Positions 16,825-24,152 of a stretch of DNA of 36,139 bases are shown here, one piece after another. Origin of the DNA: Flavobacteriaceae bacterium (GTDB lineage Bacteria > Bacteroidota > Bacteroidia > Flavobacteriales > Flavobacteriaceae). The notes under the pieces are model-generated. The model was not told where the DNA came from, ran no database searches, and worked only from the letters and a program-made list of their open reading frames with translations. The stretch's first letter is position 1. Each line of letters begins with the position of its first letter. The stretch spans positions 1-36,139 of the forward strand of contig CANGCT010000020.1 in the NCBI GenBank assembly GCA_947452415.1. The letters run 5' to 3'. The position numbers and the translations under genes were made by a program.

Positions 16825-19527
16825 ATGAAAATAATTACATTATTTCTTATCCTTTTTAGTACCACTATTTCTTTTGCGCAAAATATTCGTTTTGAAGGTG
16901 TTATTACTGAGGCAGGAAAAACACCATTAGAGATGGCCAACATTATGGCGGTAAATCTTGCTACCAAAGCAATGGATGCTTATGCTATTACCAACGACAA
17001 AGGAAGGTATGCCTTAAACTTGAAACCAAACACTACTTATTCAATAAAGCTAACCTACATAGGGATGCAAAATAAGGAAATTACAGTGGTTACTAAAGAC
17101 GTAAATATCGTTCAAAACATCACAATGGAAGCTGGTGGAATTGAGTTGAATGATGTAGAGATTGTAAGAGAAATGCCGGTTTCTATTAAAGGAGACACGA
17201 TAGTTTATAATGCCGATTCTTTCAAATCGGGAACGGAAAAGAAACTAGAAGATGTACTGAAGAAATTGCCGGGGGTAGAAGTAAATTCGGATGGTGAAGT
17301 GGAAGTAGAAGGTAAAAAAGTTTCTAAATTAATGGTAGAAGGCAAAGATTTTTTTGATGGCGACACCAAGTTAGGGGTGAAAAATATTCCTGCAGATGCT
17401 ATCGATAAAATTCAAGTGTTGCGAAACTACAATGAAATTGGGCAACTTAAAGGACTTGAAAACAATGAAGAAAGTGTTGCGATGAACATCAAACTTAAAT
17501 CCGGTAAAAAGAATTTTTGGTTTGGTGACATGACAGCTGGTGGTGGCTCAGGCGAAAGCAACAACATTTCTAAGTTGGATCGTTATATTTTAAATCCGAA
17601 AGCATTTTATTACAACCCAAAATACAGTTTGAATGTCATTACCAATTTTAATACTATTGGTGAATTACCTTTAACAATTCAAGATTATTTTAAAATGACT
17701 GGTGGTTTTAGAGGTATGATGAAAAAAGGCGGAAGTTCTTTTAATGTTGCTTCCAACGATTTAGGGATTTCTGGAATGCGAAACAATAGAGCCAAAGAAA
17801 TTGAAACGAAGTTTGGAGCAACTAACTTTTCTTATAACCCAACTAAAACCTGGACTTTAAGCGGATTTGGTGTTTTATCCTATTCTAAAACTCAAATTGA
17901 AACCAACTCCCAATCGACAATTTTAGCTTCTCAAACACAAATAAACTCTAAGGAAACTCCATTGCAACAAACTAATTATGGTTTATTTAAATTGAGTTCT
18001 TCTTACAAACGAAACGCTAATTTTCAATTTGATTATGATGTTTTAATGAAAAAATCCAGTCAAGTGGAAAACTCTTTAATCAATAGAGAATCAATGGTCA
18101 ATTCGATTTCTAGTTTGGATAATATTTCTACTTATAAAAAGCAAAATCCTACTTCGATAAACCAAAACTTTAGCATCTATTATACTTTAAAAGAAAAAAG
18201 CGTTTTCGATTTAGAGATACAACATTTGCACCAAGAAGAAGATCCTTTTTATAATGCCAATTTACGTCTTCAGCCCTTTACATTATATGGATACACTACA
18301 AATCAAAACCGAAATGATTTAAACCAATCGCGTTTTGTAAAGACTAACAAATTGGATTCAAAGTTAGATTATTATTATATGGTAACTCCAAAATCTAACT
18401 TCAATGTTACTTTAGGAAATACCTATTCGTACCAAAATTTTAATTCTTCTATCTTTCAAATATTAGATTCTGGAGTAAAAAATGACTTATCCGACATTAC
18501 CAATACCAACCAAGTTACCTACAATTTCAATGATGCTTTTGTTGCAATGCATTACAAAATGTTATTGGGAAAATTAACTATAAATCCTGGATTTAGTGAA
18601 CATTTGTACAGTATGAAAAACCAACAATTGGCAACCGATGTAACTAAAAGTTTTACCAAATTCTTGCCGGATTTATATATGTTGTATCAAATTAAAAAGG
18701 CAGAAACTTTAACGTATAATTTTTCCTTGAACAATGTTTTTACCGATATTTCCCAATTGGTTCAAGGCTATATATTAAATGGCTACAGTAGTTTATTTAG
18801 AGGAAATAGAGACCTAGAAAACGCAACTTCTCAAATACATTCGCTTAGATATTTTAAATACAATATGTTTAATTTTGAGAATATTTTTGCCAATGCTTCC
18901 TATACTAAAACAACGGATGCCGTGAAAACAAATGCAACTTTTATTGGTGTAAATCAAACGGCTACGCCATATAATTCAAACTTCCCTAATGAAACTGCAA
19001 CAGGTATGGGCAGTTACGGGAGATCGTTCTTAAAAAACTATAAAGCATCAGGAAGCGTGAATTTAAACTGGTCTAAATTTAGTAATATTCAAAACAATGT
19101 AGTGGCATCAACAGAGAGTTTTACTCAAATCTATTCAATAAAAACATCAACCATGTTTAAGAAAATACCTAACATTGAACTTGGTTATTCTACTACACGT
19201 AATGAATACAACCATGCTAAATATTTTACCAATACTCCTTCTATTACTTTGGATTATTATTTTTTAAATGGATTTGCATTTGTAACTGATTATCAATACT
19301 ACCACTATTTCAATAACGACAATACAATTGACAATCATTACCAATTTTTGAATGCGAGTTTAAATTACCAAAAAAAAGATAGCAAATTTGAGTATAAAAT
19401 CTCAGCTACTAATTTATTAAACACAACTTCTTTAAACGACAATAGTTTTAATCAATTTACTATTTCAAGCTCTCAATACATTGTGCAACCCCGTTATGTA
19501 ATATTCAGTTTAAAATATAATTTATAA
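16825..19527 (+). CDS. Outer-membrane beta-barrel protein with carboxypeptidase-regulatory-like and plug-like domains
   Basis: 900 residues. Signal peptide MKIITLFLILFSTTISFAQ; carboxypeptidase-regulatory-like domain about 20-112 (PLEMANIMAVNL, then TNDKGRYALNLKPNTTYSIK); plug-like region about 115-235 (VEIVREMPVSIKGDTIVYNA, KLEDVLKKLPGVEVNSDG, then KSGKKNFWFGDM). A long beta-barrel with many Tyr/Asn strands follows, ending YVIFSLKYNL. This matches TonB-receptor-like proteins with the outer-membrane beta-barrel family 3 domain rather than SusC, and no SusD is present. Partner gene upstream is GLPGLI. No substrate can be assigned. Confidence 0.9.
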   Translation: MKIITLFLILFSTTISFAQNIRFEGVITEAGKTPLEMANIMAVNLATKAMDAYAITNDKGRYALNLKPNTTYSIKLTYIGMQNKEITVVTKDVNIVQNITMEAGGIELNDVEIVREMPVSIKGDTIVYNADSFKSGTEKKLEDVLKKLPGVEVNSDGEVEVEGKKVSKLMVEGKDFFDGDTKLGVKNIPADAIDKIQVLRNYNEIGQLKGLENNEESVAMNIKLKSGKKNFWFGDMTAGGGSGESNNISKLDRYILNPKAFYYNPKYSLNVITNFNTIGELPLTIQDYFKMTGGFRGMMKKGGSSFNVASNDLGISGMRNNRAKEIETKFGATNFSYNPTKTWTLSGFGVLSYSKTQIETNSQSTILASQTQINSKETPLQQTNYGLFKLSSSYKRNANFQFDYDVLMKKSSQVENSLINRESMVNSISSLDNISTYKKQNPTSINQNFSIYYTLKEKSVFDLEIQHLHQEEDPFYNANLRLQPFTLYGYTTNQNRNDLNQSRFVKTNKLDSKLDYYYMVTPKSNFNVTLGNTYSYQNFNSSIFQILDSGVKNDLSDITNTNQVTYNFNDAFVAMHYKMLLGKLTINPGFSEHLYSMKNQQLATDVTKSFTKFLPDLYMLYQIKKAETLTYNFSLNNVFTDISQLVQGYILNGYSSLFRGNRDLENATSQIHSLRYFKYNMFNFENIFANASYTKTTDAVKTNATFIGVNQTATPYNSNFPNETATGMGSYGRSFLKNYKASGSVNLNWSKFSNIQNNVVASTESFTQIYSIKTSTMFKKIPNIELGYSTTRNEYNHAKYFTNTPSITLDYYFLNGFAFVTDYQYYHYFNNDNTIDNHYQFLNASLNYQKKDSKFEYKISATNLLNTTSLNDNSFNQFTISSSQYIVQPRYVIFSLKYNL

Positions 19528-19543
19528 TTTTCTATTAATCCAT

Positions 19544-19583
19544 AAAAAAAACAGTTGCAAAATCATTTGCAACTGTTTTTTTT
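19544..19583. terminator. Bidirectional terminator between convergent genes
   Basis: Perfect 18-bp stem: A8 then CAGTTGCAAA (19544-19561), loop ATCA, then TTTGCAACTG and T8 (19566-19583). It has an A tract on one side and a T tract on the other, so it can end both the beta-barrel gene (plus) and the Spy/CpxP-like gene (minus). Confidence 0.93.
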
Positions 19584-19609
19584 ATTAGAAAAAATAATTT
19601 TATAATTAT

Positions 19610-20047
19610 TTATTTTTCTTCAGAAGATCCTTTAATTTTTTCTGCCTTTTTTGCTTCTAGTTTTTCTTTTCTTTCTTGCATTTTTTGGCTCCATTTAGCG
19701 TATTGTTCTGCAGTAAGAATTCTTTTCATGTTGGTATCCATAGCAACCTCATCTTCTTGAAATTTAGCTTTACGAGCTTGCATTTCCTCTTTTGAAGGTT
19801 TTGTGCCTGCAGCTTTTTTTGCTTCCATTTCTGCTCTATTTGCTTCTCTTTTTTCCACTTCTTTGGCTACTAAAGCTTTAATTTCTTGCGCTTGTTTTTC
19901 GTTAAGAGTTAAATCTTTAGTCATTCTCTTAACTTGAAATTCTACTCTTTGTTCAGGAGTCATTTGTGCTTTCTGTTCCTTAACTTGTTCTTGTGCAAAA
20001 GTTGTCATTCCAACAACTAATAATGCAGCTACTAATAATTTTCTCAT
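19610..20047 (-). CDS. Small periplasmic Spy/CpxP-like protein (DUF4890-type)
   Basis: 145 residues. Signal peptide MRKLLVAALLVVGMTTFAQ, then a highly charged helical chain. MTPEQRVEFQVKRMTKDLTL is followed by NEKQAQEIKALVAKE, and later ILTAEQYAKW: the two LTxxQ-like motifs that mark the Spy/CpxP fold. The C-terminus is almost all Lys/Glu (coiled-coil-like). Spy and CpxP are envelope chaperones or stress sensors in enterobacteria; for this shorter Bacteroidetes form the role is unknown. Single-gene unit ending at the bidirectional terminator. Confidence 0.8.
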   Translation of the reverse strand: MRKLLVAALLVVGMTTFAQEQVKEQKAQMTPEQRVEFQVKRMTKDLTLNEKQAQEIKALVAKEVEKREANRAEMEAKKAAGTKPSKEEMQARKAKFQEDEVAMDTNMKRILTAEQYAKWSQKMQERKEKLEAKKAEKIKGSSEEK

Positions 20048-20227
20048 TTTTATTTATTTAATATTTAATTTGCTAATTTGACTTAAAAAATTTAAAATGG
20101 TTTAATTGTTAACAAAAATTTAATATTTTGAAATTAAATGATAAAATTTCAAAAAGGGATAATATCCTCTTTTATATAAAGTTATCAAAATTATTACTAG
20201 AACAAAGAAAAAATTAATTTGTTGGTT

Positions 20228-20235
20228 TACCTTTG
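20228..20235 (+). promoter_or_regulatory. -7 promoter box of the copper-type gene group
   Basis: TACCTTTG matches TAnnTTTG, followed by GCAAAAG, with a leader of about 50 bases to the ATG at 20292. This is probably the main promoter for the MbnP/MbnH-like group. No copper-regulator operator was recognised. Confidence 0.55.
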
Positions 20236-20291
20236 CAAAAGAAAAAATAAGTAAACGCAAGTTTCTTTTCAAAAAGAAGTCTAAATATTTA

Positions 20292-20666
20292 ATGAACAAA
20301 TTACTACTACTAGTTGCTCTAGCTTTATTTCTAAAACCGGTATTTCCGATAGTAGACTATGTGGTTAATTATCATTATATCAGCACAGTCCTTTGCGAAA
20401 ATAAAAACAAGCCCGAATTAAAATGTTGCGGTAAATGTCATTTGAAAAAAGAATTAGCAAGTGCATCTGAAGGTGAAAAACCGACTTCTTCCAACAAAAA
20501 AGATACTTCGAAACAAGAAGTAGAAGTGTTATTTTTTCAAAACATAAAATCCCTAGTGATGGTACAAATTTATTTTCAGGACACCATTTCTATTGGAGAT
20601 AATTATTCTAATCTTTACTTTCATTCTATAGGTTGTTCGGTATTTCATCCTCCAACAATTTCTTAA
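20292..20666 (+). CDS. Small exported Cys-rich protein (CxGKC motif) of a probable copper locus
   Basis: 124 residues. A hydrophobic N-terminus (MNKLLLLVALALFLKPVFPI) is a signal or membrane anchor. The conserved-looking centre is VVNYHYISTVLCENKNKPEL followed by KCCGKCHLKKEL, with C35, C45, C46 and C49, then a Ser/Lys-rich linker and a C-terminal GCSVFHPPT with C115. The spaced cysteines next to His and Lys suggest binding of a soft metal such as copper; that is inference. I recall similar short proteins in Bacteroidetes near copper or TonB genes but cannot confirm a named family. First gene of the group, 99 bases before the MbnP-like gene. Confidence 0.78.
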   Translation: MNKLLLLVALALFLKPVFPIVDYVVNYHYISTVLCENKNKPELKCCGKCHLKKELASASEGEKPTSSNKKDTSKQEVEVLFFQNIKSLVMVQIYFQDTISIGDNYSNLYFHSIGCSVFHPPTIS

Positions 20667-20765
20667 TTTTTATCGGTTTAAAAAAGGTGCAAATTTCATT
20701 GGTAGAATTACTTATGAGTATTTTCATTGCACCACTATTTCAATTAAAATTTAAGAAAAACACAA

Positions 20766-21569
20766 ATGAAAAATATATTTAAAAAGTCAATCGCAGTTGT
20801 TGCTATTGCAATAACTCTTGTATCATGTAGTAAGAGTGAGGATTCTATTACTGGAACAGGAGCACTAAAAGTGCAATTTGAAAACGGTTTCGCAGATAAT
20901 GCTTTAGTATTTAGTAGCGCAACGGTTCCTACTTCCCAAAATGAAGTGTTAAAAATCAGTAACATCAAATACATTGTTAGTAATATTGTTTTAACCAAAG
21001 AAGATGGAACTACTTTTACTTACCCAAAATCACAAAGTTATTTTATTGTTGACGAGGCTACACCAGCAAGTTTATTATTAAATTTAAGCAATATTCCTGC
21101 TGCTAATTACAAAACTATAAGCTTTGGAATTGGTGTAGATCAGGCACAATACGCTCTAGGTCAAAGTGGAATTGCTGATTTTTGGATTGCAGCTCAAACC
21201 GCAGGTATGACTTGGAGTTGGGCTTCTGGATTTAAATTTTTGGCTTTTGAAGGTACTTTTACTTCTCCTACAATTACCACTGATACTTCCTTTATGATTC
21301 ACACTGGTAAAACTGGAACGGATTATAATTATACCGAAGTTACATTACCATTGCCAACCAATGCTTTGGTTAGAACAAATATTACACCACAAATTCACTT
21401 GAGCACTGATTTGTCTCAAATTATTGACGGGACTAATAAAATTAACTTAACTGCTCATAACTCTATGGGAATGGGCGCCATGATTATGGGAGGATCCGAT
21501 TTACCTCTTATTTCGAATAATCTTACTAATATGTTTTCGGTAGAACACGTTCACAACGATCCAAACTAA
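20766..21569 (+). CDS. MbnP-like copper-binding lipoprotein
   Basis: 267 residues. Lipoprotein signal with lipidated C21 (ITLVSC). The core has the hallmarks of the MbnP family: GALKVQFEN, KISNIKYIVSNIVL, TISFGIGVD, and the aromatic motif MTWSWASGFKFLAFEG with W150 and W152 (about 148-163), followed by FMIHTG and a His-rich end, with H179, H211, H231 and FSVEHVHND (H261, H263). In studied MbnP proteins a tryptophan is oxidised to kynurenine by the partner dihaem enzyme MbnH, creating a high-affinity copper site; the gene for such an enzyme is next door. Whether W150 or W152 is the modified residue is not established here. Confidence 0.9.
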   Translation: MKNIFKKSIAVVAIAITLVSCSKSEDSITGTGALKVQFENGFADNALVFSSATVPTSQNEVLKISNIKYIVSNIVLTKEDGTTFTYPKSQSYFIVDEATPASLLLNLSNIPAANYKTISFGIGVDQAQYALGQSGIADFWIAAQTAGMTWSWASGFKFLAFEGTFTSPTITTDTSFMIHTGKTGTDYNYTEVTLPLPTNALVRTNITPQIHLSTDLSQIIDGTNKINLTAHNSMGMGAMIMGGSDLPLISNNLTNMFSVEHVHNDPN

Positions 21570-21578
21570 TACTAAAGC

Positions 21579-21616
21579 AAGCTGTTTGGATTATTAAATT
21601 CAAACAGCTTCTTTTT
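21579..21616 (+). terminator. Hairpin between the MbnP-like and MbnH-like genes
   Basis: Stem AAGCTGTTTG (21579-21588) with CAAACAGCTT (21601-21610), extendable by four pairs including one G-T, then CTTTTTAAA. It is likely a partial terminator that lets less of the enzyme be made than of its lipoprotein substrate. Confidence 0.72.
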
Positions 21617-21630
21617 AAATTTTATTCAAA

Positions 21631-22662
21631 ATGAAAATTAAATATTTAGTGTATTTTATTTTGCCTTTGATGTGGAGTTGCTCCAAAGACGAAGTTTATG
21701 TGGATGTGCCTTTAAAATTTATAGTACCCTCCAATTTTCCGCCGTTAGCGTATAATATTGCTCAAAATCCGCCAACACAAAAAGGATTTGAATTGGGTAA
21801 AAAAATATTTTATGATGGTAGACTATCTTCTGATGGAGACATTTCGTGTAGCTTTTGTCATATTCAGCAAAATGCTTTCACCCATCACGGACACACGGTA
21901 AGTCACGGAGTAAATAATGCTTCTGGAACTCGTAATTCTCCTTCTATTCAAAACATGGCATTTCAAACCCAATTTATGTGGGATGGCGCTGCCGATAATT
22001 TGGATTTTCAACCCGTTATCCCTTTGCTAAGTGCCATTGAAATGAATGGAAATTTCGGAAATATTATAACAATGATGAAAGCAGATCCAAATTATGTACT
22101 GCTTTTTGGTCAAGCTTTTCCAAATAAGGAAATCAATACCGAAAACCTATTTAAGGCGCTGTCTCAATTTATGGTGATGAATGTTTCTGCAAATTCTAGA
22201 TTTGACAAATACCGAAGAAACGAATCTGGTGGAACATTAACAGCAGACGAATTTACAGGTTACTCTCTTTTTAATGCTAAATGTGCCACTTGCCATGCAA
22301 CGGATATGTTTACCGATAATTCTTTTAGAAATAATGGAATAGCTGTAAACCCACTTGTAAATGATATTGGAAGGTATTTTTTAACCCAATTGCCTCAAGA
22401 TTATTACAAGTTTAAGGTACCTAGTTTACGAAATGTAGAACTTACAGCTCCATACATGCACGATGGTCGTTTTGGAACACTTGAAGCAGTTTTAAATCAT
22501 TATTCTAATGCAGTAGTGAATTCGGCAACTTTAGATCCAATATTAAATCAAAATGGCAATTTGGGAATTCCGTTATCTGCAACTGAGAAAATGCAAATAA
22601 TTGCTTTTCTAAAAACATTAACAGATTACCAATACATAACCGATACTAGATTTTCAGAGTAA
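21631..22662 (+). CDS. MbnH/MauG-type dihaem cytochrome c peroxidase, lipoprotein
   Basis: 343 residues. Lipobox MWSC with C17, so probably membrane-tethered in the periplasm. Two c-type haem sites: CSFCH (73-77) and CATCH (218-222). Family motifs FELGKKIFYDGRLS, SGTRNSPSIQN, FMWDGAADNL, and KVPSLRNVELTAPYMHDGRF near 262-282 are all present. This is the bacterial dihaem peroxidase/MauG superfamily. Its position after an MbnP-like gene points to the MbnH branch, whose members oxidise a tryptophan in MbnP to kynurenine rather than only detoxifying peroxide. The exact axial ligand of the second haem cannot be fixed from sequence alone. Confidence 0.92.
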   Translation: MKIKYLVYFILPLMWSCSKDEVYVDVPLKFIVPSNFPPLAYNIAQNPPTQKGFELGKKIFYDGRLSSDGDISCSFCHIQQNAFTHHGHTVSHGVNNASGTRNSPSIQNMAFQTQFMWDGAADNLDFQPVIPLLSAIEMNGNFGNIITMMKADPNYVLLFGQAFPNKEINTENLFKALSQFMVMNVSANSRFDKYRRNESGGTLTADEFTGYSLFNAKCATCHATDMFTDNSFRNNGIAVNPLVNDIGRYFLTQLPQDYYKFKVPSLRNVELTAPYMHDGRFGTLEAVLNHYSNAVVNSATLDPILNQNGNLGIPLSATEKMQIIAFLKTLTDYQYITDTRFSE

Positions 22663-22706
22663 ATTAATTATTTGACAATTAAAAATTGATTAAAAAAAAC
22701 CAGATC

Positions 22707-23669
22707 ATGAAAAAAATAACACTTATTTTAATTTTATGTTTTCAATTTGCAAACGCGTATGTCAAAGATACTATGCAGTTTCCAAATCCATTCCATAAGT
22801 ATTTCTTCTATGGAAATAGTAAAGACGATTGCGATGCATGTGGATGCTCTGCAAATGGTGGAAGCATGGGCTTTAGTTCGATGTTAAACAATAACTTTAT
22901 TGGACTTCGATATGTGAATCAAAGTTATACAACCAAAGAGGGTATTTTTAACAATTCTCCTTGGATTGATGAAAATTTCAATACCATTCAAATTTGGTCT
23001 AGAATCCCTATCACTAAAAAGATTACACTTTCTGCATTAGTACCTTATCACAACAATAATAGAGAACTTGTTACGGGAAAAGAAGGAATTTCGGGAATTG
23101 GGGATTTAACTGTTATGGAAATGTACACCTTAATTCAACCCAAAATGGACAGCACTACCAATTATTCGCATAAATTTCAAATGGGAGCTGGTGTAAAAGC
23201 ACCTACCGGAAAATACAATGTTGCCAATAATGGAACTTTAAACCCTAGTTTCCAATTAGGAACAGGTAGTTGGGACTATCTTTTAGTTTCGGAATATGTT
23301 GTAAAAAGAAAACAACTTGGTTTGAATACCGCATTGAGTTATACCTTTAAAACCGAAAATAAAAAACAATATCAATTTGGAAACCAACTCAATTACGGCA
23401 GTACTGTATTTTATCTTTTGGATTTCAATAAAATAAAACTCGTACCTCAATTAGGGCTTGCTGGTGAAGTATATGCTTCTAACAAACAGGTAAAACAAGA
23501 CGTTATTGGAACTAAAGGCGACATATTGTTTAGTAAATTTGGTTTAGAAGTTGGTAAAGACAAATTTTCATTGGGCATAAATGCAATGTTACCAATTAAT
23601 CAGAATCTTATTGGTGGTAATGTAAAAGCGAATTATAGATTTGGAATTAATTTGAATTATAGTTTATAA
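22707..23669 (+). CDS. Outer-membrane beta-barrel (transporter-like) with CDACGCS motif
   Basis: 320 residues from MKKITLILILCFQFANA, a signal peptide; the open frame to 22686 would need a TTG start and is rejected. Soon after cleavage comes DDCDACGCSANGGSMGFSSM, with C42, C45 and C47 as a potential metal site, then NNNFIGLRYVNQSY. The rest reads as a 12-16 strand barrel: ISALVPYH-like turns, FQMGAGVKAPTGKYN, and the final strand YRFGINLNYSL. It resembles the family of outer-membrane transporters related to the phenol-degradation MetA protein. As the last gene of the MbnP/MbnH-like group, it may move copper or a copper-carrying protein across the outer membrane (inference). Confidence 0.85.
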   Translation: MKKITLILILCFQFANAYVKDTMQFPNPFHKYFFYGNSKDDCDACGCSANGGSMGFSSMLNNNFIGLRYVNQSYTTKEGIFNNSPWIDENFNTIQIWSRIPITKKITLSALVPYHNNNRELVTGKEGISGIGDLTVMEMYTLIQPKMDSTTNYSHKFQMGAGVKAPTGKYNVANNGTLNPSFQLGTGSWDYLLVSEYVVKRKQLGLNTALSYTFKTENKKQYQFGNQLNYGSTVFYLLDFNKIKLVPQLGLAGEVYASNKQVKQDVIGTKGDILFSKFGLEVGKDKFSLGINAMLPINQNLIGGNVKANYRFGINLNYSL

Positions 23670-23675
23670 GAAAAA

Positions 23676-23697
23676 GAGGTCGCAAAAGCGACCTCTA
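23676..23697. terminator. Terminator at the end of the copper-type group
   Basis: Perfect 9-bp stem AGAGGTCGC with GCGACCTCT and an AAAA loop, with A-rich DNA before it and T-rich DNA after it. It lies between convergent genes and can serve both. Confidence 0.85.
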
Positions 23698-23717
23698 ATA
23701 TATTTATTTAACAACAA

Positions 23718-24077
23718 TTAGTATTGTGTTAACTTCTGATATAAATCTTTATTAGATTTAAATTGGTTCAATTGCTCTGGGTTTAATCCTCCTAATAGCT
23801 TTCTACTATACACTTCAAAAATTACTTTTCTCTCATCTTCCGATTTAGCTCCATTTAAGGCATTCATTCGCATATTTAAAAGAGTTGTAAAATCTTTCTT
23901 TAAACTTGCATCCATAGTAACCAATTTAGTAAATTCCTCAATGTTTTTGGTTATACTTTCTGGAGTTATCACCTCTCTAGTTTCAGTTTTTGCACTTTTA
24001 ACTTTGGAAGATTCTTGCGCATTAACATGGAAACTAAACGCTAAAAATAAAGCTGCTATTGCAATAATTTTTTTCAT
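23718..24077 (-). CDS. Small exported protein of unknown function
   Basis: 119 residues. Signal peptide MKKIIAIAALFLAFSFHVNAQ. The mature part is predicted helical and charged (TPESITKNIEEFTKLVTMDA, then LKKDFTTLLNMRMNAL and LNPEQLNQFKSNKDLY), with the NPEQ-type motif loosely like LTxxQ proteins, though too weak to assign to Spy/CpxP. It lies head-to-tail after lysS and converges on the copper-type group, without a clear promoter box of its own. Unknown role. Confidence 0.72.
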   Translation of the reverse strand: MKKIIAIAALFLAFSFHVNAQESSKVKSAKTETREVITPESITKNIEEFTKLVTMDASLKKDFTTLLNMRMNALNGAKSEDERKVIFEVYSRKLLGGLNPEQLNQFKSNKDLYQKLTQY

Positions 24078-24152
24078 AATGTCTTTTTAATTTTAATTAA
24101 TTAATATGCTAATTTAATGTTTTTTTTTATTAAACATATAAAATTTTAAAAA

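Noticed and set aside
19610-20047. Spy/CpxP-like gene as part of the copper-type group
   Set aside because: Opposite strand and own terminator; the proximity to the copper-type genes may be coincidental.
20151-20174. Hairpin-like AAAAAGGGATAATATCCTCTTTT upstream of the copper-type group
   Set aside because: Only four firm base pairs around a minimal loop, with a mismatch; not strong enough to call.
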